A DNA stretch of 64,000 nt from contig JAEXXM010000043.1 in NCBI GenBank assembly GCA_023405815.1, forward strand, positions 1 through 64,000, given 5' to 3'. Positions 16,959 through 25,892 of this stretch are shown piece after piece. Source of the DNA: Pseudomonadota bacterium. GTDB lineage: Bacteria > Pseudomonadota > Alphaproteobacteria > Rhizobiales > Hyphomicrobiaceae. Under the pieces are notes generated by a model. The model saw only the letters and a list, made by a program, of their open reading frames with translations. It had not been told where the DNA came from and made no database searches. Made by a program: the position numbers and the translations under genes. Positions within the stretch are counted from its first letter, which is position 1. The number at the start of each line of letters is the position of its first letter.

Positions 16959-17205
16959 AAGGTGATCTCCGGTTCAGGGCGGCGCCACAGTGGATCAGGG
17001 GGGCGGCTGCGTCAAAGGCGGTCGGAAGGCCAGTGTTTCGACCGGTCACTAGAGGTGGCGATCATCGCACTAGGGTCGCGACCAATGGTTTCGCCTGCGG
17101 CATGTGCGGCGCACCTTTCAGGCAACGCAACAGGCTGATATGCCAGCACACGACGCCAGCCGACTCGCCCAAGAGCGAGCGTTACCGTCGCGGGGAGCGG
17201 ACAAG

Positions 17206-19932
17206 ATGTCAGACAGGTCTGCACAGGGCCAGCCCAAACTCGTCTATGCCTTCGCAGCCGGTTATGTCGACGGCCGCGCCAATATGACGGAGCTGCTCGG
17301 CGGCAAGGGCGCCAATCTCGCGGAGATGGCGAGCCTCGGGCTGCCGGTCCCGCCCGGCTTCACGATTACAACCAAAGTCTGCGACTCCTACTATGCGCTC
17401 GGACGCAAGCTACCGGATGAGCTCAGGCCGCAGGTCGAGCAGGCGATCCGGCTGGTGGGCGAAGCCGTCGGCGCGACGTTCGGCAACGTCGAGCGCCCGC
17501 TGCTCGTATCGGTGCGCTCGGGGGCGCGCGCCTCGATGCCGGGGATGATGGACACCATCCTCAACCTCGGTCTCAACGACGAGACGGTCGAGGGACTCGC
17601 CAATCGGTCGGGAGACCGGCGCTTCGCCTACGACAGCTACCGCCGCTTCATCCAGATGTATTCGGACGTCGTGCTGGGCGTCGACCACGGCGTGTTCGAG
17701 GACATCCTCGAAAGCTTCAAGAACCTCAATGCGCTCGGCTCGGATACGGAGCTTAGCGCCGACGACTGGGCGCAGATCATCGAGGAGTACAAGCAAGCGG
17801 TCGTCGACAATCTCGGGCGCCCGTTTCCGCAGGATACGGCCGAGCAGCTCTACGGCGCCATCGCTGCCGTGTTCGGCTCCTGGCAGAACGCGCGCGCCAA
17901 CACCTACCGGCGCCTGCATGACATCCCCGACAGTTGGGGAACGGCCGTTACCGTCCAGGCGATGGTGTTCGGAAATCTCGGCGAAAACAGCGCCACCGGC
18001 GTTGCCTTCACGCGCAATCCCTCGACGGGCACCAAGGAGGTCTACGGCGAGTTTCTTCTCAATGCCCAAGGCGAGGACGTCGTCGCCGGCATCCGTACGC
18101 CGCAGCCGCTGTCGGAGAAGGCCCGGCGCGAGGCGCGCGAGGAGAGCCCGTCGCTGCAGGAGCTAATGCCTGCGCTCTACGACAATCTCGTCTCCGTGTT
18201 CGGGCGGCTCGAGCAGCACTACCGCGACATGCAAGACGTCGAGTTCACGATCGAGAACGGCAAACTTTGGATTCTGCAGACGCGCTCGGGCAAGCGAACG
18301 GCGGAGGCGTCGCTGCGCATAGCCGTCGATCTCGCGGAAGAGGGTGTCATCACGCGGCCCGAGGCGGTGATGCGGGTCAACGCCGCGGCGCTCGATCAGT
18401 TGCTGCACCCGACGCTCGATCCCGACGCCAAACGCGACGTGCTGACGACCGGCCTGCCGGCATCGCCGGGCGCCGCGTCGGGCGAGATCGTATTCACAGC
18501 CGATGATGCAGAGGCCGAGCGCGCGCATGGCCGCGATGTGATCCTCGTACGGCTCGAGACGAGCCCGGAAGACATCCACGGCATGCACGCTGCGGTCGGC
18601 ATCTTGACGGCGCGCGGCGGCATGACGAGCCACGCGGCGGTCGTCGCGCGCGGCATGGGGCGCCCGTGCGTGTCGGGCGCCGGCGCGCTGCGCATCGATG
18701 CCAAGGCGGGGACGCTGCAGGTCGGCAGCCGCACCCTGCGCAGGGGCGACGTCATCACTATCGACGGCGGCACGGGGCAGGTGCTTGCCGGACGGGCCAA
18801 GATGCGCGAGCCGGAACTGTCAGGCGCGTTCGCAACGCTCATGGAGTGGGCCGACAAGGAGCGGCGTCTCGGCGTGCGTGCAAATGCCGATACGCCGCGC
18901 GATGCGCGGCAGGCACGCGAGTTCGGTGCCGAAGGTATCGGCCTTTGCCGAACCGAGCACATGTTCTTCGATGCCGAGCGCATCCTCGCGGTGCGGCAGA
19001 TGATCATCGCCGAGGAGGCCTCGGGCCGTCGCGCGGCGCTGGCCAAGATACTTCCCATGCAGCGCGGCGACTTCGAGCAGCTGTTCGAGATCATGACGGG
19101 GTTGCCAGTCACCATCCGCCTGCTGGACCCGCCGCTGCACGAGTTTCTGCCGAACCATCCCGACGAGATTCCAGCGATCGCGGCCGAGCTCGGTGTGACA
19201 CCGGAGAAGCTCGGGCAGCGCGTCAATCAGCTTTCCGAGTTCAATCCGATGCTCGGCTTCCGCGGCTGCCGCCTCGCCATCCTTTATCCCGAAATCCCGG
19301 AGATGCAGGCGCGCGCTATTTTCGAGGCGGCAATCGCCGCCGAGAAGCGCACGGGCAGCCGCGTGAAGCTCGAGATCATGGTGCCCCTCGTCGCCTTCAG
19401 GAGCGAGTTCGAACTCCTGCGCGAGGTTATCATGCGGACGGGGACAGCGGTCGAGAAGGAGAGCGGGGCCAAGCTCGACTATCTCATCGGCACGATGATC
19501 GAGCTGCCGCGCGCAGCGCTGCGCGCTGCCGAGGTCGCGGAAGGCGAGACGGGTGCTGCGTTCTTCTCGTTCGGAACCAACGACCTCACGCAGACGACGC
19601 TCGGCCTCAGCCGCGACGATGCCGGGCCGATCCTCGAGGCCTATGCGGCGAAGAAGATCTTCACCGTCGATCCGTTCGTCTCGATCGACGTCGAGGGTGT
19701 CGGTGAGCTGGTTCGCTACGGTGTCGAGCGCGGTCGTGCTGCGAAATCAGGGCTGAAGGTCGGCATCTGCGGCGAGCATGGCGGCGATCCAAAATCGATC
19801 GCCTTCTTCGACAGCGTCGGTCTCGACTACGTCTCGTGCTCGCCTTATCGGGTGCCGATCGCGCGGCTTGCGGCGGCTCAGGCTTCGATCAAGGCGCGCT
19901 CGGGCGGCAAAGCCGCCGTGGATCAAGGCTGA
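17206..19932 (+). CDS. ppdK: pyruvate, phosphate dikinase
   Basis: A 908-residue enzyme interconverting pyruvate, ATP and phosphate with PEP, AMP and diphosphate. The N-terminal ATP-grasp half opens with LLGGKGANLAEMASLGLPVPPGFT. The swivelling phosphohistidine domain carries GGMTSHAAVVARGMG with the phosphorylated His at residue 476. The C-terminal TIM barrel carries GLCRTEHMFF, GTNDLTQTTLG and CGEHGGDP with the catalytic Cys855. Length fits PPDK rather than PEP synthase. The ATG at 17206 has a GGGGAGCGG site; upstream in-frame ATGs would add non-family residues. It likely supplies PEP for gluconeogenesis or C1/C2 assimilation (inference). Confidence 0.95.
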   Translation: MSDRSAQGQPKLVYAFAAGYVDGRANMTELLGGKGANLAEMASLGLPVPPGFTITTKVCDSYYALGRKLPDELRPQVEQAIRLVGEAVGATFGNVERPLLVSVRSGARASMPGMMDTILNLGLNDETVEGLANRSGDRRFAYDSYRRFIQMYSDVVLGVDHGVFEDILESFKNLNALGSDTELSADDWAQIIEEYKQAVVDNLGRPFPQDTAEQLYGAIAAVFGSWQNARANTYRRLHDIPDSWGTAVTVQAMVFGNLGENSATGVAFTRNPSTGTKEVYGEFLLNAQGEDVVAGIRTPQPLSEKARREAREESPSLQELMPALYDNLVSVFGRLEQHYRDMQDVEFTIENGKLWILQTRSGKRTAEASLRIAVDLAEEGVITRPEAVMRVNAAALDQLLHPTLDPDAKRDVLTTGLPASPGAASGEIVFTADDAEAERAHGRDVILVRLETSPEDIHGMHAAVGILTARGGMTSHAAVVARGMGRPCVSGAGALRIDAKAGTLQVGSRTLRRGDVITIDGGTGQVLAGRAKMREPELSGAFATLMEWADKERRLGVRANADTPRDARQAREFGAEGIGLCRTEHMFFDAERILAVRQMIIAEEASGRRAALAKILPMQRGDFEQLFEIMTGLPVTIRLLDPPLHEFLPNHPDEIPAIAAELGVTPEKLGQRVNQLSEFNPMLGFRGCRLAILYPEIPEMQARAIFEAAIAAEKRTGSRVKLEIMVPLVAFRSEFELLREVIMRTGTAVEKESGAKLDYLIGTMIELPRAALRAAEVAEGETGAAFFSFGTNDLTQTTLGLSRDDAGPILEAYAAKKIFTVDPFVSIDVEGVGELVRYGVERGRAAKSGLKVGICGEHGGDPKSIAFFDSVGLDYVSCSPYRVPIARLAAAQASIKARSGGKAAVDQG

Positions 19933-19935
19933 GCG

Positions 19936-20157
19936 CTAGAAGCTATGCTTCTCGTCGGCATCGAGGCGCGGCTGGCGCGGGCGCGGGCCCTGGCGCTTTG
20001 GCAGCAGTAGCAAGACGAAGACCAGCGGCGGGAGCAGGAAGCACCAGGCGATCCATGCGGACAGGTCGCGGTTTTTGATGCCCGCAAGCGCAGCGCCCGC
20101 AGCGCCGGAGGCAAGAGCGACGCCGCCCCAAATAACGATGCCACGTAGGGAATCCAT
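19936..20157 (-). CDS. small two-helix membrane protein
   Basis: A 73-residue protein with two hydrophobic helices, IVIWGGVALASGAAGAALAG and WIAWCFLLPPLVFVLLLL, and a basic, proline-rich cytosolic tail ending DEKHSF. It converges on ppdK with only a few bases between stop codons. No family is recognised; such proteins are common accessory membrane proteins in this group. Confidence 0.55.
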   Translation of the reverse strand: MDSLRGIVIWGGVALASGAAGAALAGIKNRDLSAWIAWCFLLPPLVFVLLLLPKRQGPRPRQPRLDADEKHSF

Positions 20158-20236
20158 GCTGTCCTCCCCGAGGACGAAATCTGCCTAGACCGTGATTTGC
20201 GCAGCAACTGTGGCGAAATCAAGCGTTCTTATCGCG

Positions 20237-21109
20237 CTATTGCGACTGTGCGTTAAAGTCGAGGCCGATATCGAGGACGGGCGCGGAGTGCGTCAGCGCG
20301 CCGATGGAGATGAGATCGACGCCCGTCTCGGCAATGGCGCGTACCGTTTCCAGCGTCACGCCGCCGGATGCCTCCGTGACAGCGCGCCCCGCGATCTCGG
20401 CAACTGCGGCCTTCAACAGAGGCAGAGGCATATTGTCGAGAAGCAGGGCATCGGGCGAGAACTGCAACGCTTCGTCGATCTCATCGAGGCTCGTCACCTC
20501 GATCTCGATTTTCACCATATGCCCGGCGTGTGCGCGGGCACGCTCCAGTGCCGGGCCTACGCCGCCGGCGGCGATGATGTGGTTGTCCTTGATGAGGACG
20601 GCGTCAAACAGCCCGAAGCGGTGGTTGACGCCGCCGCCGCAGCGCACGGCGAACTTCTCCAGCGCGCGCAGACCGGGCGTCGTCTTGCGGGTATCGGCGA
20701 TGCGGGCCCCGGTTCCAGCCACGGCCGCCACGTAGCGCGACGTCAGCGTGGCGATGCCGCTCATGTGTCCGAGGAAATTGAGGGCGGTGCGCTCGCCGGT
20801 CAGCAAGGCGCGCGCGTCGCCGGAGACGCGGGCGATGACGCCGCCGGGTTCGACAGTAGCGCCGTCGCCGGTGACGGTTTGAAACTCGACAAAGGGATCG
20901 AGCGTCTTGAAGGCCTCTTCAGCGAGCTGAATTCCAGCGACGGTTCCCGACCTGCGTGCGGCGATGACGCCGGACGAGCGCGTACCCACGGGTACCGTCG
21001 CGACGGTGGTGATGTCGCCGCCGAGGCCGAGGTCCTCGGCGAGCGCTTCGGCGACCGCCTTTTCGACGACAGACGTCGGCAGCCGCAGGGGGAGCGCAGG
21101 GTCGCTCAT
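20237..21109 (-). CDS. nadC: nicotinate-nucleotide diphosphorylase (carboxylating)
   Basis: A 290-residue quinolinate phosphoribosyltransferase, the third step of de novo NAD synthesis, making nicotinate mononucleotide from quinolinate and PRPP. Typical blocks are present: EDLGLGGDITT, LNFLGHMSGIATLT, DTRKTTPGLRALEKFAVRCGGG, LIKDNHI, and EASGGVTLETV with GVDLISIGALTHS at the C-terminus. The ATG at 21109 overlaps the nadB stop by four bases (ATGA), showing translational coupling. It is the last gene of the nadA-nadB-nadC operon. Confidence 0.95.
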   Translation of the reverse strand: MSDPALPLRLPTSVVEKAVAEALAEDLGLGGDITTVATVPVGTRSSGVIAARRSGTVAGIQLAEEAFKTLDPFVEFQTVTGDGATVEPGGVIARVSGDARALLTGERTALNFLGHMSGIATLTSRYVAAVAGTGARIADTRKTTPGLRALEKFAVRCGGGVNHRFGLFDAVLIKDNHIIAAGGVGPALERARAHAGHMVKIEIEVTSLDEIDEALQFSPDALLLDNMPLPLLKAAVAEIAGRAVTEASGGVTLETVRAIAETGVDLISIGALTHSAPVLDIGLDFNAQSQ

Positions 21110-22791
21110 CGCGCGGCACCCGACTGCCACTGCCAGGCGCTGGGCGCGTCGATCTCTCGGCGCGCGCCAATTTCGTCGATGTCCTCGAGCGTGAGGAAGG
21201 TGCGGTGGGCCAACGCCGGAGACGCTGCCGGGAAGTCGCTGCGGGCCTGAGCGCCGCGGCTCTCCGTGCGCAGAAGCGCGGCGGAAGCGACGAAACGGGC
21301 GGCGAGCGCCATGTTGGCGACCACCCTGTCCGTGCCGGCTTGGCGTTCGATGTCGCGAAAGACGGCGATCGCCTTTTTCAGGCCCGGGGCATTGCGAACG
21401 ACGCCGACGTGCTCGCTCATGGTCTTGCGCAGGCGGTCGACGAGCGTGCCGCGCGCGCCCGTGCGGTCGCCGTCGACGGCGGCTACCGGCTCCAGATCGG
21501 TGCGTGCGGTGGGGCGGCGATTGCTTCCAAGATGGCTAATGTCGGCCGCGACGCGTGCGGCGAACACCACGGCCTCGAGCAGAGAGTTGGAGGCGAGTCG
21601 GTTGGCGCCGTGCAAGCCGGTCGAGGCCACCTCGCCGACCGCCCACAGGCCGGGAATGCTCGAGCGGCCGCGTGCATCGGTGGCGATGCCGCCCATGTGA
21701 TAATGCGCGGCCGGCGCAACCGGAATGAGCTCGCGCGCCGGGTCGATGCCGGCTTTGCGGCACAGTGCATATACCGTCGGGAACTCGGTCGAGAAGCGCT
21801 CGCCGATCGACACGCGGCAATCAAGGAACGCGCCGCGGCCGGTGGCAATTTCTGAGAACACTGTGCGCGCGACCACATCGCGGGGTGCGAGCTCTGCGCG
21901 CGGGTCCACCTTCAGCATGAAGCGCTCGCCGTGCTTGTTGACGAGTGTTGCGCCTTCGCCGCGCAGTGCCTCGGTTGCCAGCGGCGCCGGGTCGAGGCCG
22001 ACGTCGATGGCAGTCGGGTGGAACTGGACGAACTCAGGGTCGGCTATGACAGCGCCGACGCGGGCGGCCATGGCGATGGATTCGCCGCGCGCGTACGGCG
22101 GGTTGGTCGTCACCGCATAGAGCGCGCCGATGCCGCCCGTCGCCAAAACCACCGCGCAGGCTGGAAAGTACTCGTAGACTTCCTGGCCGCTGGAGCCGGT
22201 ACGCACGAGGCGCACGCCCTCGACGCGCCCGTCGGCGACGATCAGCTCATCTGCCTCGTAGCCTTCGAGAACTCGGATGGAGGGGGTTGCCCGCACCTTG
22301 GCGATAAGCGCGTCGAGAATGGCGCCGCCGGTTCGGTCGCCGGAAACATGCACGACACGGCGGCGCGAGTGCGCAGCTTCCTGGCTGAGTGCGAAGGCCC
22401 CGGTTTCGTCGCGGTCAAAGGGAACGCCGTATCCGACGAGATCGGCGATGCGCTCGGGACCTTCGGCGGCGACGAACCGAGCGATATCCTGATCGACGAT
22501 GCCGGCGCCTGCGGCCAGCGTATCGGCGGCGTGCAGATCGGCGGCGTCATTGCTGCCGACCGCGGCGGCCACGCCGCCCTGAGCCCAACCCGTCGAGGCA
22601 CCTTCGCCGAGCGGCGCCGCCGCGACCACCGTGACGGGCATGGGGGCGAGCTGCAGGGCAGTGAACAGGCCGGCGAGGCCGGCGCCGACGATGACGACAT
22701 CGCCGGATGCGCCGAGCGGCTCGTCGGCCGCGGCGCGGAAGCGGGGATCGCCCTGACGGAGCTTGGAGAGGGTCGGCATTGCGAAAGGCAT
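21106..22791 (-). CDS. nadB: L-aspartate oxidase
   Basis: An FAD enzyme of about 561 residues oxidising L-aspartate to iminoaspartate for quinolinate synthesis. The dinucleotide fold VIVGAGLAGLFTALQLA lies near the N-terminus, followed by GASTGWAQGGVAAA. The fumarate-reductase-type region includes EFVQFHPTA, HYHMGGIATDARGRSSIPGLWAVGEVASTGLHGANRLASNSLLE in separate blocks. The C-terminal helical domain carries the Arg-rich segment with TESRGAQARSDFP. ATG 22791 or ATG 22779 (four codons later) can start it. It lies 49 bp after nadA and overlaps nadC. Confidence 0.94.
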   Translation of the reverse strand: MPFAMPTLSKLRQGDPRFRAAADEPLGASGDVVIVGAGLAGLFTALQLAPMPVTVVAAAPLGEGASTGWAQGGVAAAVGSNDAADLHAADTLAAGAGIVDQDIARFVAAEGPERIADLVGYGVPFDRDETGAFALSQEAAHSRRRVVHVSGDRTGGAILDALIAKVRATPSIRVLEGYEADELIVADGRVEGVRLVRTGSSGQEVYEYFPACAVVLATGGIGALYAVTTNPPYARGESIAMAARVGAVIADPEFVQFHPTAIDVGLDPAPLATEALRGEGATLVNKHGERFMLKVDPRAELAPRDVVARTVFSEIATGRGAFLDCRVSIGERFSTEFPTVYALCRKAGIDPARELIPVAPAAHYHMGGIATDARGRSSIPGLWAVGEVASTGLHGANRLASNSLLEAVVFAARVAADISHLGSNRRPTARTDLEPVAAVDGDRTGARGTLVDRLRKTMSEHVGVVRNAPGLKKAIAVFRDIERQAGTDRVVANMALAARFVASAALLRTESRGAQARSDFPAASPALAHRTFLTLEDIDEIGARREIDAPSAWQWQSGAAR

Positions 22792-22840
22792 CCTCGTGCG
22801 AGGTTGCGGGTGGCCGGCGGAATACTCCGCCGGCGCTCTA

Positions 22841-23905
22841 TCAGTTGGTGAGGTTGACCATGCGCTCGACGGCGCGGCGCGCCTTGGCGGCGATGACTGG
22901 ATCGACGGTGACCTCATGCTTCATGTCACGCAGCGCCTCGTAAATGTTCTTGAGGCTGATGCGCTTCATGTGCGGGCAGAGGTTGCACGGGCGGACGAAC
23001 TCGACGTCCGGTGCCTCGACGGCGACGTTGGAGGCCATCGAGCACTCGGTGATGAGCGCAACCTTGCGGGGACGATTGCTCGTCACGTAGTTGATCATCG
23101 CTGCGGTCGAGCCGGTGAAGTCGGAGGCCGCGATGACGTCCGGCGGGCATTCCGGATGAGCGATGACCTTCATGCCCGGGTCGGCAGAGCGCATGGCCTC
23201 GATGTCCTCGGCGGTGAAGCGCTCGTGGACCTCGCAGTGGCCCTTCCAGGCGATGATCTCGACCTTGGTCTTGGTCTGCACGTAGCGGGCGAGGTACTCG
23301 TCGGGGATGAGCAGCACGCGCGGGGCGCCGAGGCTTTCGACGATCTTCACGGCGTTGGAGGAGGTGCAGGTGATGTCGCACTCCGCCTTCACCGCAGCGG
23401 ACGTGTTGACGTAGGTGACGATCGGCACGCCGGGATAGGCTTGCCGCAGCATGCGCACGTCCTCGGCCGTGATCGAGTCGGCGAGCGAGCAGCCGGCCTT
23501 GAGGTCGGGGATGAGCACGCGCTTGTCGGGGCTCAATAGCTTCGAGGTCTCGGCCATGAAGTGCACGCCGGCCTGGACGATGACATCCGCCTCGGTGCGG
23601 GCAGCCTCCTTGGCGAGCTGCAGGCTGTCGCCGCGGAAATCGCCGACGCAGTTGAAGATCTCCGGCGTCATGTAGTTGTGCGCCAGGATGACGGCGTTGC
23701 GCTCCTTCTTGAGCTCGTTGATCGCCTTGATGAGCGGGGCGTAGGCCGGCCACTCCATCGGCGTGATGACGTGCTGAACGCGCGCGTAGAGGGGCGCCAT
23801 CTCGGCGGCGAGCTGCGGCGTGAACTCCGGCAGCGGCCGTGCGTCGGGGGCCGGCGCGGGGCGCGGCCGGCGAGCAACGGCAGGGCTGATGTCGAGCGTG
23901 TCCAT
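22841..23905 (-). CDS. nadA: quinolinate synthase A
   Basis: A 354-residue [4Fe-4S] enzyme that condenses iminoaspartate with dihydroxyacetone phosphate to quinolinate. Cysteine ligands appear in DLKAGCSLADS, ITECSMASN and the C-terminal CNLCPHMK. Other family blocks are ILAHNYMTPEI, GVHFMAETSKLLSP, AHPECPPDVI and FTGSTAAMINYV. The N-terminal 35 residues are proline-rich and variable. The ATG at 23905 follows AAGGAG. It heads the nadABC operon, and an inverted repeat directly upstream is the probable repressor site. Confidence 0.95.
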   Translation of the reverse strand: MDTLDISPAVARRPRPAPAPDARPLPEFTPQLAAEMAPLYARVQHVITPMEWPAYAPLIKAINELKKERNAVILAHNYMTPEIFNCVGDFRGDSLQLAKEAARTEADVIVQAGVHFMAETSKLLSPDKRVLIPDLKAGCSLADSITAEDVRMLRQAYPGVPIVTYVNTSAAVKAECDITCTSSNAVKIVESLGAPRVLLIPDEYLARYVQTKTKVEIIAWKGHCEVHERFTAEDIEAMRSADPGMKVIAHPECPPDVIAASDFTGSTAAMINYVTSNRPRKVALITECSMASNVAVEAPDVEFVRPCNLCPHMKRISLKNIYEALRDMKHEVTVDPVIAAKARRAVERMVNLTN

Positions 23906-23922
23906 CGCTTCTCCTTGAGGCC

Positions 23923-23941
23923 TATGCTCAGTTTGAGCATA
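23923..23941. promoter_or_regulatory. NrtR-type operator 1 upstream of nadA
   Basis: The perfect palindrome TATGCTCAGTTTGAGCATA has two 8-bp arms (23923-23930 and 23934-23941) with a 3-bp spacer. It lies 18 bases before the nadA start codon. The next gene upstream encodes an NrtR repressor, a family known to control NAD biosynthesis genes, so this is its likely operator. Confidence 0.75.
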
Positions 23942-23989
23942 ATCGGGCCATCCAATGGACCGGCACGGTATTGCCGGCTGACTTCATAT

Positions 23990-24008
23990 AATGCTCTTTT
24001 TGAGCACT
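23990..24008. promoter_or_regulatory. NrtR-type operator 2
   Basis: AATGCTCTTTTTGAGCACT is a degenerate copy of the first box in the same 8-3-8 register; core TGCTC and TGAGCA are kept. The box centres are 67 bp apart, roughly six to seven helical turns. That would let two bound dimers flank or loop the nadABC promoter. Confidence 0.6.
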
Positions 24009-24050
24009 CCAAGGGAGAACGAAAGATTACTTCATCCGGGCGCTCATGGC

Positions 24051-24107
24051 CATACGAGAGTAAGCCGGCACGCGATTTAGTTCGGCGGCCGGCGCAACTT
24101 TCGTATG
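24051..24107. repeat. long hairpin between nrtR and nadA
   Basis: CATACGAGAGT (24051-24061) pairs with ACTTTCGTATG (24097-24107) over 11 positions with one G-T. The inner arms GCCGGC (24064-24069) and GCCGGC (24088-24093) extend the stem. It begins 18 bp after the nrtR stop. There is no T tract on the minus strand; it could still block readthrough from nrtR into nadA. Confidence 0.5.
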
Positions 24108-24124
24108 CGTTTCGGGCAATCCGC

Positions 24125-25153
24125 TCAGGCCTTGCCAGGCTTCACCCGCACACCTGGTGCAGGGCGCTCGAGCAGAACCTCGCGTCGGAAGCGGTAGAGT
24201 TTCGCCGGCCGTCCGCCAGTTCGCATCTTCACCTCGCCTGTCGGCTCGACCAGTCCTGCGCCTTCGACAAGGCGGCGGAAGTTCTGCTTGTGGAGATGCG
24301 GGCCGAGGATGGCTTCAACCGTCCGCTGCAGCTCGAACAGGGTGAAATCGTCCGGCATCAGCTCGAAGATCACGGGGCGATACTTGATCTTGGCGCGGAC
24401 GCGGCCGATGGCGGTGGCAAGAATGCGACGGTGGTCGTAGCGCATCGGAACACCGAGGCGCGGTCGCAGATTCCAGTGGTGCGCGGCTTCACGCCCGTCG
24501 CGTGCGGCCTCCTCTACGAGACCGGCCTCGTAGAGCAACTCGTAGCGATCAAGAACCTTTTCCTCGTCCCATGCCGCACCATCGAGTCCGAAGCAGATGC
24601 GCACGCGCTCCTGGCGGCTGACCGGCTGTGCCGGAGCGCCGCGCTGAGCCGCCCATTCCCGCAGGCGCGGCTCGATTGTTTCCTCGAGGATTTGCGGGCG
24701 GCCGCGCCGCCAATCCTCCCAAGGGAAGAAGTGATACCAGCTACGCCAAGCGCCGTTCTGCATCTCGAGCGAGGGCTTGGCCTGGGTCAGCGCGAGGTAG
24801 CCGATGGAGACCACGTGCGGGGCGACGTCGCCTGGCTGGGCATGACGGCCGCGGTCTCCGAAGGTGTAGAGCTGCTCGGCGTAGCCGAGCTCGAGCCCGG
24901 TCTGACGGTGCACCCAGGCGCGCAAGCCACTTTCAAGCGTGCGGTGCTGCAAGGGCGAGAAGGGACCGAAGGGCAAGCCGTCGGTGGCGCCCGCCGTATC
25001 GGCCTCGCTGCGGATGACGAGGACCACTGGCTCGTTGTCCGTCACGGCTACGATTGCCGCGTTGAGGCCGATCTCTACGCTGGCTTTCGTTTCGAGATCG
25101 GTGGCTTCGCTGCGCACTCGGGGTGACGTTTCCCTGAGCTGTCCGTATGGCAT
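24125..25153 (-). CDS. nrtR: NrtR family transcriptional repressor of NAD metabolism
   Basis: A 342-residue regulator built from an N-terminal Nudix-like sensor domain and a C-terminal winged helix. The sensor has EIGLNAAIVAV, LESGLRAWVHRQTGLELGYAEQLYTFGDRGRH in pieces, and ISIGYLAL-type strands. The catalytic Nudix box is degenerate, as in NrtR proteins that bind rather than cleave ADP-ribose. The C-terminal part (RVRAKIKYRPVIFELMPDDFTLFELQRTVEAIL, split) and GRPAKLYRFRRE form the DNA-binding domain. It lies upstream of nadABC on the same strand, and matching palindromes sit in the gap. Confidence 0.85.
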   Translation of the reverse strand: MPYGQLRETSPRVRSEATDLETKASVEIGLNAAIVAVTDNEPVVLVIRSEADTAGATDGLPFGPFSPLQHRTLESGLRAWVHRQTGLELGYAEQLYTFGDRGRHAQPGDVAPHVVSIGYLALTQAKPSLEMQNGAWRSWYHFFPWEDWRRGRPQILEETIEPRLREWAAQRGAPAQPVSRQERVRICFGLDGAAWDEEKVLDRYELLYEAGLVEEAARDGREAAHHWNLRPRLGVPMRYDHRRILATAIGRVRAKIKYRPVIFELMPDDFTLFELQRTVEAILGPHLHKQNFRRLVEGAGLVEPTGEVKMRTGGRPAKLYRFRREVLLERPAPGVRVKPGKA

Positions 25154-25161
25154 TGCTGATC

Positions 25162-25179
25162 CTCCAAATGACGTTGGAG
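25162..25179. repeat. short inverted repeat upstream of nrtR
   Basis: CTCCAA and TTGGAG flank six bases just before the nrtR start at 25153. It differs from the nadA boxes. It overlaps the expected leader or ribosome site and may have no function. Confidence 0.2.
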
Positions 25180-25268
25180 ACCCCCGGGGGAGGCTTTGAA
25201 GTCCGAACGTGGCACTTTTCCGAACGTGCCCGCGTTCGGCTCATCTCCGCCGGCACAACGCGCAATGC

Positions 25269-25892
25269 TCAGAAACGTTCAATCAAATCTCGAAAGCGTG
25301 AAAGAAATCTCTGTTGGGCCGCCTGCGCCGGCAGGGGCGCGAGAGCGGAGAGCGTCGCGACCAGAGGTGGCGGAAGGTCATTCGGCCGGCCAAAGTATAT
25401 TGTTGCCTCGGCCTCGTCGAAACCGGCGAGGCGCGTCGCCTCGAAGTAGGCGGCGACGCGATCGGCGGCCTTGATCTCGCGCTGAACGTCGCTCGGCAGC
25501 TGCTCGGGCAGGCCGAAGCGCAAATGGATTGCGGCGAGTAGCCGCAATTCGAGGGCTTTGTAGTCGAGGCCGATCGCGGTCTTGAACGGGCTGATGAGGT
25601 CGCCGACGACATATTCGGGCGCATCGTGCAGCAGGGCGGCAAGGCGCCAGCGCGGCTCCCACTGCGGATTGCGTGCTAGAGCTATGTCCTCGACGACGAG
25701 CGCATGCTGGGCGACGGAGAACGCGTGCTCGCCGATTGTCTGTCCGTTCCAGCGGGCGACGCGCGCCAGCCCGTGCGCGATGTCCTCGATCTCGATATCG
25801 GCAGGCGAGGGATCGAGCAGGTCGAGGCGGCGCCCCGACAGCATGCGCTGCCAGGCGCGCTTTGGAACGGCTGTGTCGTCGGATCTCGTCAC
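25269..25892 (-). CDS. HD-domain phosphohydrolase (YfbR-like)
   Basis: A protein of about 207 residues with an HD phosphohydrolase fold: ARWNGQTIGEHAFSVAQHALVV (first His), ALLHDAPEYVVGDLISPFK (HD plus Glu) and AADRVAAYFEA (distal Asp). This pattern fits the 5'-deoxynucleotidase YfbR group. The GTG at 25892 overlaps the tag stop by four bases (GTGA), which argues for it; ATGs at 25925 and 25943 would give longer overlaps. It is the last gene of a ygfZ-tag-HD operon. Confidence 0.8.
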   Translation of the reverse strand: MTRSDDTAVPKRAWQRMLSGRRLDLLDPSPADIEIEDIAHGLARVARWNGQTIGEHAFSVAQHALVVEDIALARNPQWEPRWRLAALLHDAPEYVVGDLISPFKTAIGLDYKALELRLLAAIHLRFGLPEQLPSDVQREIKAADRVAAYFEATRLAGFDEAEATIYFGRPNDLPPPLVATLSALAPLPAQAAQQRFLSRFRDLIERF

